A DNA stretch of 64,000 bases. Origin: Achromobacter spanius. GTDB lineage: Bacteria > Pseudomonadota > Gammaproteobacteria > Burkholderiales > Burkholderiaceae_B. Made by a program: the position numbers and the translations under genes. The stretch lies in NCBI RefSeq assembly GCF_003994415.1, contig NZ_CP034689.1, positions 1,674,001 to 1,738,000 of the forward strand, read 5' to 3'. Shown piece by piece: positions 25,365 through 32,989 of the stretch (position 1 is its first letter; every line of letters begins with the position of its first letter). The notes beneath the pieces are model-generated. The model had not been told where the DNA came from. It was given only the letters and a program-made list of their open reading frames with translations, and did no database searches.

Positions 25365-26341
25365 CAGCCGGCTTCAGGCGAATGCGCCGGGCGGATGCCC
25401 CAGCCGAAAGGGTCGTCGGGCGAAATCAGCAGCGTGGATTCAGCGCAGATGTGCGCGCGTCCTCGGATGGTGGGCACGACCTGCTTGCCCGCTATTTCAT
25501 AGCTGGCCTCGAACGTGCTGCCGATGACGCTGGCCTGGCGCCAGACCTGCCCGGGTGCGAGCTTGCCGTCGGCGGCCAGGCAGGCCAGCTTGGCGCTTGT
25601 GCCCGTGCCGCAGGGTGAGCGGTCGTAGGCTTTGCCTGGGCATAGGACAAAGTTGCGGCTGTTGGCCTCGGGGTCGGACGTGAACAGTTCGATGTGATCG
25701 ATGACGGCGCCGTCGGCGCCAGTGATGCCCGCCGATTGCAAGGCGTGGCGGATGGCCCAGGCGTAATGGGTCAGCGCGTCGATGTTGTCAGGCGCAATGC
25801 GCTGCAAGGTTTGGACCATGCCTTGGCCGCCTTCCTGGTCGACAAGAAAGAACCAATTTCCGCCCCAGGCGACGTCACCGATTACTTCGCCGTAGCCGGG
25901 CACGTCAACGCGCACGGCGCGATGCAGGCGATAGGCGGGCACATTGCGCACGCTGATCGACCCGTCGTCGTGCAAGAGGGCGCGGATGGTGCCGACCGGT
26001 GTTTCAATGCCGTGTTCGCCGGGACCGATGCGGGCCAGGTAGGCCAGCGTGGCGACCAGGCCGATGGTGCCGTGGCCGCACATCCCCAGGTAGCCGGCGT
26101 TGTTGAAGAAGATGACGCCGGCGGCGTTGGCCGGATCCTGTGGTGCGCAAAGCAGTGCGCCTACCATGACATCGCTGCCGCGCGGTTCCAGCACGGTGGC
26201 GGCGCGCCAGGCATCATGTTCGGTGGCAAGGCGATGTTGCCGTTCGGCCATGCTGCCCGCGCCCAGGTCGGGAAAGCCCGATATGACTAGCCGGGTGGGC
26301 TCGCCTGCCGTATGGGAGTCGATGACACGGATCTGATTCAT
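25364..26341 (-). CDS. lhpA: 4-hydroxyproline 2-epimerase (proline racemase family)
   Basis: 325 residues, cofactor-independent. Both catalytic cysteines of the racemase/epimerase type are visible: Cys88 in MCGHGTIG and Cys244 in DRSPCGTGTSAK, with the general-acid Asp240. Trans-3-hydroxyproline dehydratases have lost one of these, so epimerase is favoured. It turns trans-4-hydroxy-L-proline into cis-4-hydroxy-D-proline, the substrate of the two flavin subunits encoded downstream. The gene opens a run in which the stops and starts of successive cistrons overlap. Confidence 0.85.
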   Translation of the reverse strand: MNQIRVIDSHTAGEPTRLVISGFPDLGAGSMAERQHRLATEHDAWRAATVLEPRGSDVMVGALLCAPQDPANAAGVIFFNNAGYLGMCGHGTIGLVATLAYLARIGPGEHGIETPVGTIRALLHDDGSISVRNVPAYRLHRAVRVDVPGYGEVIGDVAWGGNWFFLVDQEGGQGMVQTLQRIAPDNIDALTHYAWAIRHALQSAGITGADGAVIDHIELFTSDPEANSRNFVLCPGKAYDRSPCGTGTSAKLACLAADGKLAPGQVWRQASVIGSTFEASYEIAGKQVVPTIRGRAHICAESTLLISPDDPFGWGIRPAHSPEAG

Positions 26342-26508
26342 TGACGCGCCTTATGTGGGAACAGCACGAGCGTGGTGGGGTATGAGTGAGATGCCGGCCT
26401 AGTCTAGGCAATTAAAGGCCTTGCGTCGTGCCGTAGAGACCGTAATGTCACGCTAGTTGCGATGGAATCTGCGGCGCCATGCGGCAATAGGCGGCATATG
26501 GTCGCCCG

Positions 26509-26552
26509 GCGATAACTCAAGGAAATTGCGAGTAATTACTCAGAGTTATCGC
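26509..26552. promoter_or_regulatory. Nested palindromes upstream of the hydroxyproline operon
   Basis: GCGATAACTC (26509-26518) is exactly inverted at 26543-26552, and between them is the perfect 12-bp palindrome GAGTAATTACTC (26530-26541). All arms share the core (A/T)AACTC or TTACTC. There is no U tract. It lies 168 bp upstream of the epimerase start and 18 bp beyond the end of the DapA-like gene. Best read as a multi-site operator. Confidence 0.55.
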
Positions 26553-26569
26553 AGGGCGGCGCGAACCTA

Positions 26570-27484
26570 TCAAGGCACGGATTGGTATTGCGCGGGACGG
26601 GTGGCCAGCGCATGGGCCACGACGCGTTCGATCAGGGCGCGTTCCTCGCCGATGACGGGCAGGCGAGGACGGCGCACATGCTCCGTGCCAACGCCCACCA
26701 GCGCGTCGATCAGCTTCAGGTTCTGGACAAGTTTCGTGGACACGTCCAGATGCAGAAGCGGCGTCATCCATTGGTAAAGGGCGAGCGCTTCGGCGTGCTT
26801 GCCCGCCTTCATGAGATCGTAAAGGGCGACCGTTTCACGCGGGAATGCGCACCCCACGCCGGCAAGCAAGCCGTCGCAGCCCAACGCCAGGCCCTCATAG
26901 GCCAGGTCGTCCACGCCCAGGAAAATTTGATAGCGGTCGCCCACGGCGTTGCGCAGGTCGGTCACGCGGCGGGTGTCGCCCGAGCTGTCCTTGACGGCGG
27001 CGAGCCATTTGCAATCGGCCAGTTCGGCCATGTGCGCGGGCGTCAGGTCCACGCGGTAGGCCAGCGGGTTGTTGTAGACCATGATGGGCTGCTGGGCGGC
27101 GTCGGCCATGGTGCGTACGTTCAGCATGGCTTCGCGGGGATCGGCGACGTAGATCAGCGAGGGCATGACCATGAAGCCGGCAACGCCCAGCTTGTTGGCG
27201 TCGTCGATATACCGCAGGGCTTCGCGCGTGCTGGTTTCCGATACGTTGGCCAGAACCGGCACACGCCCGCCGGATGCTTCCAGCGCGATCCGGGTGACCG
27301 CCAACTTTTCTTCCAGCGTCAAGGTGCTGGCCTCGCCAAGCGACCCGCAGGTGACAACGCCGTGGATGCCGTTGCGAATTTGAAAGTCGATGTGGCGGGC
27401 GGTGCCTTCGGCGTCGATGCGTTCGTCGGCATGAAACTTGGTGGTGACGGCGGGAAAAATGCCTGTCCAGCGAGGGTGCGTCAT
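26570..27484 (-). CDS. DapA-family lyase, probable pyrroline-4-hydroxy-2-carboxylate deaminase
   Basis: 304 residues, a TIM-barrel class I aldolase-like enzyme. The Schiff-base lysine is Lys165 in AAVKDSSGD, with the catalytic Tyr137 in MVYNNP and the GSLGEASTL motif near residue 50. Members next to hydroxyproline epimerase and dehydrogenase genes convert pyrroline-4-hydroxy-2-carboxylate to 2-oxoglutarate semialdehyde (LhpC/HypD type), and the position here favours that. A true dihydrodipicolinate synthase or another sugar-acid aldolase cannot be excluded. The semialdehyde dehydrogenase expected for the last step is not in the window. Confidence 0.75.
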   Translation of the reverse strand: MTHPRWTGIFPAVTTKFHADERIDAEGTARHIDFQIRNGIHGVVTCGSLGEASTLTLEEKLAVTRIALEASGGRVPVLANVSETSTREALRYIDDANKLGVAGFMVMPSLIYVADPREAMLNVRTMADAAQQPIMVYNNPLAYRVDLTPAHMAELADCKWLAAVKDSSGDTRRVTDLRNAVGDRYQIFLGVDDLAYEGLALGCDGLLAGVGCAFPRETVALYDLMKAGKHAEALALYQWMTPLLHLDVSTKLVQNLKLIDALVGVGTEHVRRPRLPVIGEERALIERVVAHALATRPAQYQSVP

Positions 27485-27524
27485 GGATGACTCCAGTGAG
27501 AAAGCACGGTGGGTGGCTCCAGAT

Positions 27525-27633
27525 ATGTTTTTAATATATTTAAATTACGAATTAAAAGAATGCGGGTTAACCAGCGATTGGCATTGCGTCCCATTTTTTT
27601 GATGAAGGCCGTAGTGAGAATAGTTATAATTCA
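27525..27633. promoter_or_regulatory. Divergent AT-rich promoter region with a Fur-box-like sequence
   Basis: 27525-27560 is strongly AT-rich, likely promoter for the DapA-like gene. TGAGAATAGTTATAATTCA at 27615-27633 resembles a Fur box (typical core GAGAATnATTATCATT) and is 72-90 bp upstream of the DUF4198 gene. With an iron-linked module downstream, Fur control is plausible. Confidence 0.5.
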
Positions 27634-27704
27634 GGCGATTCCAAATAGGCATCAGCCGCGGGGCTTGCCTGTTTCCGGAATATCGGACTAAAGGAAAATC
27701 CATA

Positions 27705-28337
27705 ATGAAATTCGCAAAGACGTTAGCCGCCATCGCCCTGTTGGGCAGCGCGGGCGCCGCGCAGGCACACTTTGTTTGGCTGGAACGGGGGGCCGAAGGA
27801 CCGGCCAAGGTGTACTTCGGCGAATGGGCTGACGATGTGCGCGAAAAGCAGGATGGCCTGCTGGGAAAAGTCATGGTGGCGCCGGTCGTGACCGCGGCCG
27901 ATGGCACGGTGCTGAAAGCGTCGAGCAAGGGCGCTGACTTTGTCGAATTCGCTGCCAGCGGCAAGGGCGACGTCCGCCTGGCCCAGCCGATCCAGTTCAA
28001 GGAAACCCTGGTGAAGTACGGCGCCAAGGCAGGCCGCACCGACACGCAAGCCAAGCTGGACCTGGAACTGGTGCCCACCGCCCCCGGCGCCAATACGTTC
28101 GTCCTGCATTTCCAGGGCAAGCCTTTGGCCAAGACCGAAGTCACCGTGTTCGGTCCTCCGAAATGGGAAAAGCGCTTCTGGAGCGATGAGAACGGTCGCA
28201 TCGAAATCACGACGCCGTGGCCGGGCCAGTACGTGCTGGAAGCCGCGCACGTCGAAGAGAAGGCGGGTGAGGCCGATGGCAAGTCCTACGCCAAGATCCG
28301 CTACGTTTCCACCCTTAGCTTCAATGTGAACAAGTGA
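27705..28337 (+). CDS. DUF4198 periplasmic protein of an iron-linked module
   Basis: 210 residues with an N-terminal signal peptide (MKFAKTLAAIALLGSAGAAQA) cleaved before HFVWLE, the start typical of DUF4198 proteins. Such proteins are found with TonB-type receptors and metal transport genes and may bind metal or carbohydrate. AAAGGAAAAT precedes the ATG. First of four tightly packed genes. Confidence 0.8.
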   Translation: MKFAKTLAAIALLGSAGAAQAHFVWLERGAEGPAKVYFGEWADDVREKQDGLLGKVMVAPVVTAADGTVLKASSKGADFVEFAASGKGDVRLAQPIQFKETLVKYGAKAGRTDTQAKLDLELVPTAPGANTFVLHFQGKPLAKTEVTVFGPPKWEKRFWSDENGRIEITTPWPGQYVLEAAHVEEKAGEADGKSYAKIRYVSTLSFNVNK

Positions 28338-28642
28338 AAGCACCCGCAGCCGGCGCAGGCATGATGCGCTATCGCATGGCCGTATTTTCCAGGGCGGTTG
28401 CCGCCATTCTGGGCGGCTATGCCCTGGCCTCGGCGGCTGCGGCCTGCCTGGCGGTCTGGCTCCCCATGGGGCGGGCCGACGCCGTCACGACGGCCCAGAT
28501 GTTGTCCTTCGTGGTCTACGCCTGCGGCGTGATCTGGGTGTTTGCCACGCGCAACGCCTGGCGCGCCTGGGCCGGCATTTTGTTGCCGGCATTGCTGCTG
28601 GGCGGGCTGTTCCTGGCCGGCCGCACGATGGGGGCGGCATGA
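28334..28642 (+). CDS. DUF3649-type small membrane protein
   Basis: 102 residues with three hydrophobic segments. The likely GTG start overlaps the stop of the preceding gene (GTGA); an ATG at 28361 is an alternative. Proteins of this size and order (DUF3649, PepSY, DUF3325) accompany siderophore or iron uptake genes in betaproteobacteria. Molecular role unknown. Confidence 0.75.
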   Translation: MKAPAAGAGMMRYRMAVFSRAVAAILGGYALASAAAACLAVWLPMGRADAVTTAQMLSFVVYACGVIWVFATRNAWRAWAGILLPALLLGGLFLAGRTMGAA

Positions 28643-30330
28643 AGGCAAAGAAGGTCAAGGCGCAGGGTGAAGAGGGCCTGCGCCAGTCGATGTCCTGGTT
28701 GCATACCTGGGCCGGATTGATTTTCGGCTGGGTGTTGTTCGCGATGTTCCTGACTGGGTCGCTGGCGTTCTTCCGACCCGAGATCACGCACTGGATGCAG
28801 CCCGAAATCCAGGTAAAGCCGGCGCCCGCCGTGCCGTCGGTGGAGGTGGCGCAGCGCTATCTGGCCGAACATGCGCCGGACGCCAAGCGCTGGTTCATCA
28901 CGCCGCCGTCGAATCGCGAGCCGCTGATCCTGCTGCTGTATCAAGTGCCCAAGCCCAAGCCGGGCGAGCGCGGATTCGTGCGCGTGAAGCTGGACCCTGC
29001 CAGCGGGCAGGCGGTGACGGGCCGCGAAACGCGCGGCGGCGAGTTCTTCTATCGCTTTCATTTCGAACTGGAGACCGCGTTTCCGTGGGGGCGTTGGCTG
29101 GCCAGCATCGCGGGTATGTTCATGCTGGTGGCGATCATCAGCGGCATCATCACGCACAAGAAGATATTCGCGGATTTCTTTACCTTTCGCCCTGGAAAGG
29201 GGGGGCAACGCGCCTGGATGGACGGTCACAACGTGCTGTCGGTCCTGGGACTGCCATTCCACCTGATGATCACCTTCAGCGGACTCGTGCTGTTCATGGT
29301 GATGCTGATGCCCGCGGGCATCAAGGCTGTATATGAAACCCCGCGTCAGTACACGGACGAGGTCTTCAAATCATTCAAGGTGACACCGCCGCTGAATCAG
29401 CCCGCGCCATTGATACCGATTGCGCCGTTGGTCGAGCAGGCGCAGCAGGAGTGGCATGGACGCGTAGGCCGCATCACCGTCAACAACCCTGGCGATGCTG
29501 GCGCCACCGTGACGCTCACGCGCGCCGCCGCTGACGGGGTGTCATTTGGGCTGATGGCCCCCTGGAAGCGCTTTGACGGCGTCACGGGCAAGTTGCTGGA
29601 AGGGCAGGACACGATGGGCGCGACCGCCCGAACGGCGGGCACCATCACTGGCCTGCACCTGGGCCTTTTTGCTGAACCGCTGTTGCGCTGGTTCTACTTC
29701 CTGGTCAGCCTGGCGGGCACCGGCATGGTGGGAACGGGGCTGGTGCTGTGGATCGCCAAGCGGCGCCAGAAGGCGCGCCCGCAAGATAGCCGCGAAGCGT
29801 TTTCGCTGCGCCTGGTTGATGGCCTGAACGCGGGCACGATCGCGGGCGTGGTGTTCGGCGTGGCGGCGTTTTTCCTGGCCAATCGCTTGCTGCCCGTGGA
29901 TTTGCCAGGGCGCCAATTTTGGGAGTCGCGCGCGTTCTTCGCGGCCTGGGCCGTGTCGCTCGTCTATGCCTTTGTTTTCCAGCATCGCAAGTGGCAGGAC
30001 CTGCTGGCCATTGCCGCTGGCGCGCTGGCCTTGGTGCCGGTGGTCAATGCCCTGACCACCTCGCGCCACCTGGGGGTCTCGTTGCCTGAAGGCGATTGGG
30101 TCATGGCCGGGTTCGACCTGAGCTGCCTGGCCAGCGCCGCGTTGTTTGCCTGGATGTCGCGCAAGGCGGCTCGAGCCCGCCGCATGCCGGCCAAGGCGTC
30201 GGCCCGGGCCGTGGGTGCGCCGCGCACCCCGTCGCCGGCTGCGACCAGGCCGGTGTCGGCGTCGGTGCCGTCGTCTGCCCAGGCTGCGCCCAGCGCCGCC
30301 GTCTACGAACCGCGAGGTGATACGCCATGA
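28639..30330 (+). CDS. PepSY-TM membrane protein, iron-uptake associated
   Basis: 563 residues. It begins with the family hallmark SWLHTWAGLIFGWVLFAMFLTG, with PepSY segments in the periplasmic loops and further helices, including HNVLSVLGLPFHLMITFSGL. Conserved His residues in the helices could carry haem or reduce ferric chelates at the inner membrane, as proposed for PepSY-TM reductases. The C-terminal 50 residues are Ala/Pro/Arg-rich and poorly conserved in character. The start overlaps the previous stop by 4 bp. Confidence 0.82.
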   Translation: MKAKKVKAQGEEGLRQSMSWLHTWAGLIFGWVLFAMFLTGSLAFFRPEITHWMQPEIQVKPAPAVPSVEVAQRYLAEHAPDAKRWFITPPSNREPLILLLYQVPKPKPGERGFVRVKLDPASGQAVTGRETRGGEFFYRFHFELETAFPWGRWLASIAGMFMLVAIISGIITHKKIFADFFTFRPGKGGQRAWMDGHNVLSVLGLPFHLMITFSGLVLFMVMLMPAGIKAVYETPRQYTDEVFKSFKVTPPLNQPAPLIPIAPLVEQAQQEWHGRVGRITVNNPGDAGATVTLTRAAADGVSFGLMAPWKRFDGVTGKLLEGQDTMGATARTAGTITGLHLGLFAEPLLRWFYFLVSLAGTGMVGTGLVLWIAKRRQKARPQDSREAFSLRLVDGLNAGTIAGVVFGVAAFFLANRLLPVDLPGRQFWESRAFFAAWAVSLVYAFVFQHRKWQDLLAIAAGALALVPVVNALTTSRHLGVSLPEGDWVMAGFDLSCLASAALFAWMSRKAARARRMPAKASARAVGAPRTPSPAATRPVSASVPSSAQAAPSAAVYEPRGDTP

Positions 30331-30650
30331 CGCTTGCCGCTTTTTGCCTGGCCTACGCGGGCTTTTCCGCCTTGTGCCTGGGTATGGATCGTCACTACGA
30401 AGACCTGTTCGACCGCGCCATGCCGCGCCGCCATCGCGTGCCATTGCGGGTGTTCGGCTGGATCGCCCTGGCTTTGTCGCTCTATGCATCCGCCACGGTA
30501 TGGGGCTGGAGCTACGGCACGGTGGAATGGATCGGCATTCTCAGCATTGCCGGTCTGCTGCTGATCTGGTTCCTGACCTTCCGTCCGCGCGCGGCGTTGA
30601 CCACGGGTGGGCTTTGCGCGCTGGCCGCGCCACTGCTGGCGGTCTGGTAG
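30327..30650 (+). CDS. DUF3325-type small membrane protein
   Basis: 107 residues with three hydrophobic segments and the motif SALCLGMDRHYEDLF typical of DUF3325. It overlaps the PepSY gene by 4 bp (ATGA) and has a GAGGTGA ribosome binding site. Last gene of the iron-linked module; no receptor gene follows. Confidence 0.78.
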   Translation: MTLAAFCLAYAGFSALCLGMDRHYEDLFDRAMPRRHRVPLRVFGWIALALSLYASATVWGWSYGTVEWIGILSIAGLLLIWFLTFRPRAALTTGGLCALAAPLLAVW

Positions 30651-30720
30651 GCGCGCCGATCTTCAGGCCTCGCGGGCAAGTTACACTGCTTGTTTCCCCT
30701 AGCATACGCCTCTTCGCCCC

Positions 30721-32073
30721 ATGAATACCCGCGTCCTTACCGGCATTACCACCACTGGCACCCCCCACCTTGGCAACTACGCTGGCGCCATCCGGCCCGC
30801 GGTAGAGGCCAGCACGCAGCCGGGTGTGGACGCATTCTTCTTTTTGGCGGACTACCACGCGCTGATCAAGTGCGACGACCCGGCCCGTGTGGCTCGCTCC
30901 CGCCTTGAGATCGCCGCCACCTGGCTGGCGGTGGGCCTGGACCCCGAGCGCGTCACGTTCTACCGGCAATCCGACATCCCCGAAATTCCCGAGCTGTGCT
31001 GGTTGCTGACCTGCGTCACCGCCAAGGGCATGATGAATCGCGCCCATGCCTATAAGGCCTCGGTCGACCAGAACCTGGCCAAGGGCGTGGACCCGGACGA
31101 TGGCGTCACGATGGGCTTGTTTTCATATCCCGTGCTGATGGCGGCGGACATCCTGATGTTCAACGCCAACCGTGTGCCGGTCGGCCGCGACCAGATCCAG
31201 CATCTGGAAATGGCCCGCGACATTGCCCAACGTTTCAACCATCTATATGGCCGCGACTATTTCACGCTGCCGGAAGTGGCCATCGAAGAAGACGTTGCCA
31301 CCTTGCCGGGCCTGGATGGCCGCAAGATGTCCAAGAGCTACAACAACACCATTCCGCTGTTCGAAGGCGGGGCCAAGGCGCTGCGTGCCTCGGTGATGCG
31401 TATCGTGACCGATTCCCGTGCGCCGGGCGAAGCCAAGGACGCCGAAAGTTCGCACTTGTACACGCTGTTCCGCGCGTTTGCCACGCATGCGGAATCGGCG
31501 GCGTTTCGCAAGCAACTGGAAGATGGCATGGCTTGGGGCGATGCCAAGCAGGCGCTTTACGAGCATCTGGAAACGCGCCTGGCGCCCATGCGCGAAAAGT
31601 ACGTTGAACTGATCGCCAACCCGGGCCGTATCGAAGACATTCTGCAGGCTGGCGCCGACAAGGCGCGCAAACAGGCGCTGCCGCTGATGCAGGAATTGCG
31701 CGTGGCGGTGGGCTTGCGCAATCTCAATGCCGGCGCCAAGTCCGGCAAGCCGCAAGGCAAGAAAGACAAGGACAAGGGCGCGCGTTTCGTCAGCTTCCGC
31801 GATGAAACGGGCGGCTTCCGTTTCCGCCTGTTGGCGGCTGATGGTGAAGAGCTGCTGTTGTCGCAGCGTTTCGCCGATCCCAAGCAAGCGGGCGCCTTGA
31901 TGCGCCGCCTGCAATCCGAATCGGCCGAGCAGGTGCTGCAGGTGGCGGGTGAAGGCTACTCGGCCGTCATCGACGGCGTGACGGTTGCCGAAGCGCCCGA
32001 GGGCGTGCAGGGTGATGCCGATGCGCGCCTGGTGCGCGTGCGTGCGGCGCTGGCGTCGTTAGCCCAAGAATAG
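30721..32073 (+). CDS. trpS: Tryptophanyl-tRNA synthetase with C-terminal extension
   Basis: 450 residues. The class I core has TTTGTPHLGNYAG (HIGH equivalent, about residues 10-22) and KMSKS (202-206). The usual bacterial enzyme ends near residue 335. Here a Lys-rich linker (about 340-355) leads to an extra domain of roughly 95 residues with FRFRLLAADGEELLLSQRF. That extension resembles small YegP-like (DUF1508) modules in pattern, which is an impression only. It charges tRNA-Trp. Confidence 0.93.
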   Translation: MNTRVLTGITTTGTPHLGNYAGAIRPAVEASTQPGVDAFFFLADYHALIKCDDPARVARSRLEIAATWLAVGLDPERVTFYRQSDIPEIPELCWLLTCVTAKGMMNRAHAYKASVDQNLAKGVDPDDGVTMGLFSYPVLMAADILMFNANRVPVGRDQIQHLEMARDIAQRFNHLYGRDYFTLPEVAIEEDVATLPGLDGRKMSKSYNNTIPLFEGGAKALRASVMRIVTDSRAPGEAKDAESSHLYTLFRAFATHAESAAFRKQLEDGMAWGDAKQALYEHLETRLAPMREKYVELIANPGRIEDILQAGADKARKQALPLMQELRVAVGLRNLNAGAKSGKPQGKKDKDKGARFVSFRDETGGFRFRLLAADGEELLLSQRFADPKQAGALMRRLQSESAEQVLQVAGEGYSAVIDGVTVAEAPEGVQGDADARLVRVRAALASLAQE

Positions 32074-32146
32074 GCGGCTGCCGGATGGCTGCGGATAGGG
32101 TTGCCATCCCCGCTGCAGCCCGCGCCGCCATCCTTTTGAAGCAAGC

Positions 32147-32653
32147 TCAGGCTGGCCGCGCGCCTGCCACGATGCGGCCGTCGCGCACCTGGAAACGCTG
32201 CGCATTGCCCTGGCCGGCGATCTCAAGCAGGTCGCCGTCCGAATAGCCGACCACGTTCGGGCATTCCAGCCATTCGGGATTGATGAAGGGGAAGTATTTC
32301 AGCGTGCCGCTGCCTTGGCTGGCGAAATCAAAAGTTGTGTTGGCGACCACTTCGGGGTCCCATTGGCTGGCGTCGAACGTCAGCGCGCAGCCCACGCCGA
32401 TGCGGTATACGATGCTGGCGCCCATGCTGGCGAATCCCAGCGCGCCCACTTGAAGCTGGGCGCCATTGCGTAATTCAATCACCCGGCTGCCCAGGCGTTC
32501 CAGCGTGATGTGCTTGAAAGCAACTTCGGCGCCGTCAATGATCAGATGCGCGTATTGGCCGAGCGTGACTTCGGCATAGGCGCCACTATGGCCGGCTTCT
32601 TTTTCGGTAATGGTTGCCGCTTCATTGGCGGCAAGCGTAAGGGTAGTGCGCAT
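32147..32653 (-). CDS. Uncharacterised 168-residue protein
   Basis: Not recognised. It has no signal peptide and no membrane segment. The sequence is rich in beta-forming stretches (TLTLAANEAATITEK, YAEVTLGQYAHLIIDG, SRVIELRNGAQLQVG), suggesting a beta-helix or jelly-roll-like fold. The start is supported by GGAGAG nine bases upstream. Codon use is like its neighbours. It stands alone between trpS and tex. Confidence 0.6.
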   Translation of the reverse strand: MRTTLTLAANEAATITEKEAGHSGAYAEVTLGQYAHLIIDGAEVAFKHITLERLGSRVIELRNGAQLQVGALGFASMGASIVYRIGVGCALTFDASQWDPEVVANTTFDFASQGSGTLKYFPFINPEWLECPNVVGYSDGDLLEIAGQGNAQRFQVRDGRIVAGARPA

Positions 32654-32986
32654 GACGAATGGCTCTCCGGGGGGGCGTTCTACGGGATAGGGCGCTTTTT
32701 CTTTTGCTTCTTGCCTGATAGACGGTTCGCGCCGCGGTTCGCCTGATCATGGATGTTTGTGTCTGCTGTGTTCCCCAACGCCACCAGCTTTTATTATTCG
32801 GACACAATTCGATATTTTCCCTTATTTTTGGAATTGTTGATTGAGCGCGCGCAAGAAAATGGGCCGATCTACGGGAAAGTCCTAGGGGCGGCGGCGGGCA
32901 ACTAAAAGGCCAGGACCCAATGAAAAAGCCAGGGCCGTGGGGCCCTGGCTTTGCGGACAGCAGGCGCTAAGACTCAGCGCTAAGAC
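32654..32986. other. 333-bp intergenic region between the orphan gene and tex
   Basis: No gene seen. It holds an AT-rich stretch at about 32785-32840, probably the promoter of the orphan gene, the tex terminator at 32923-32952, and a tandem 13-bp duplication at 32964-32989. Confidence 0.5.
32923..32952 (-). terminator. Rho-independent terminator of tex
   Basis: Stem AAAGCCAGGGCC / GGCCCTGGCTTT (12 bp, 4-nt loop), followed on the minus strand by a T run. Confidence 0.9.
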
Positions 32987-32989
32987 TCA
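32964..32989. repeat. Tandem 13-bp duplication covering the tex stop codon
   Basis: GCGCTAAGACTCA occurs twice without a gap (32964-32976, 32977-32989). On the minus strand the copy nearer the gene contains the TGA stop, so the stop and following bases were duplicated. Confidence 0.8.
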
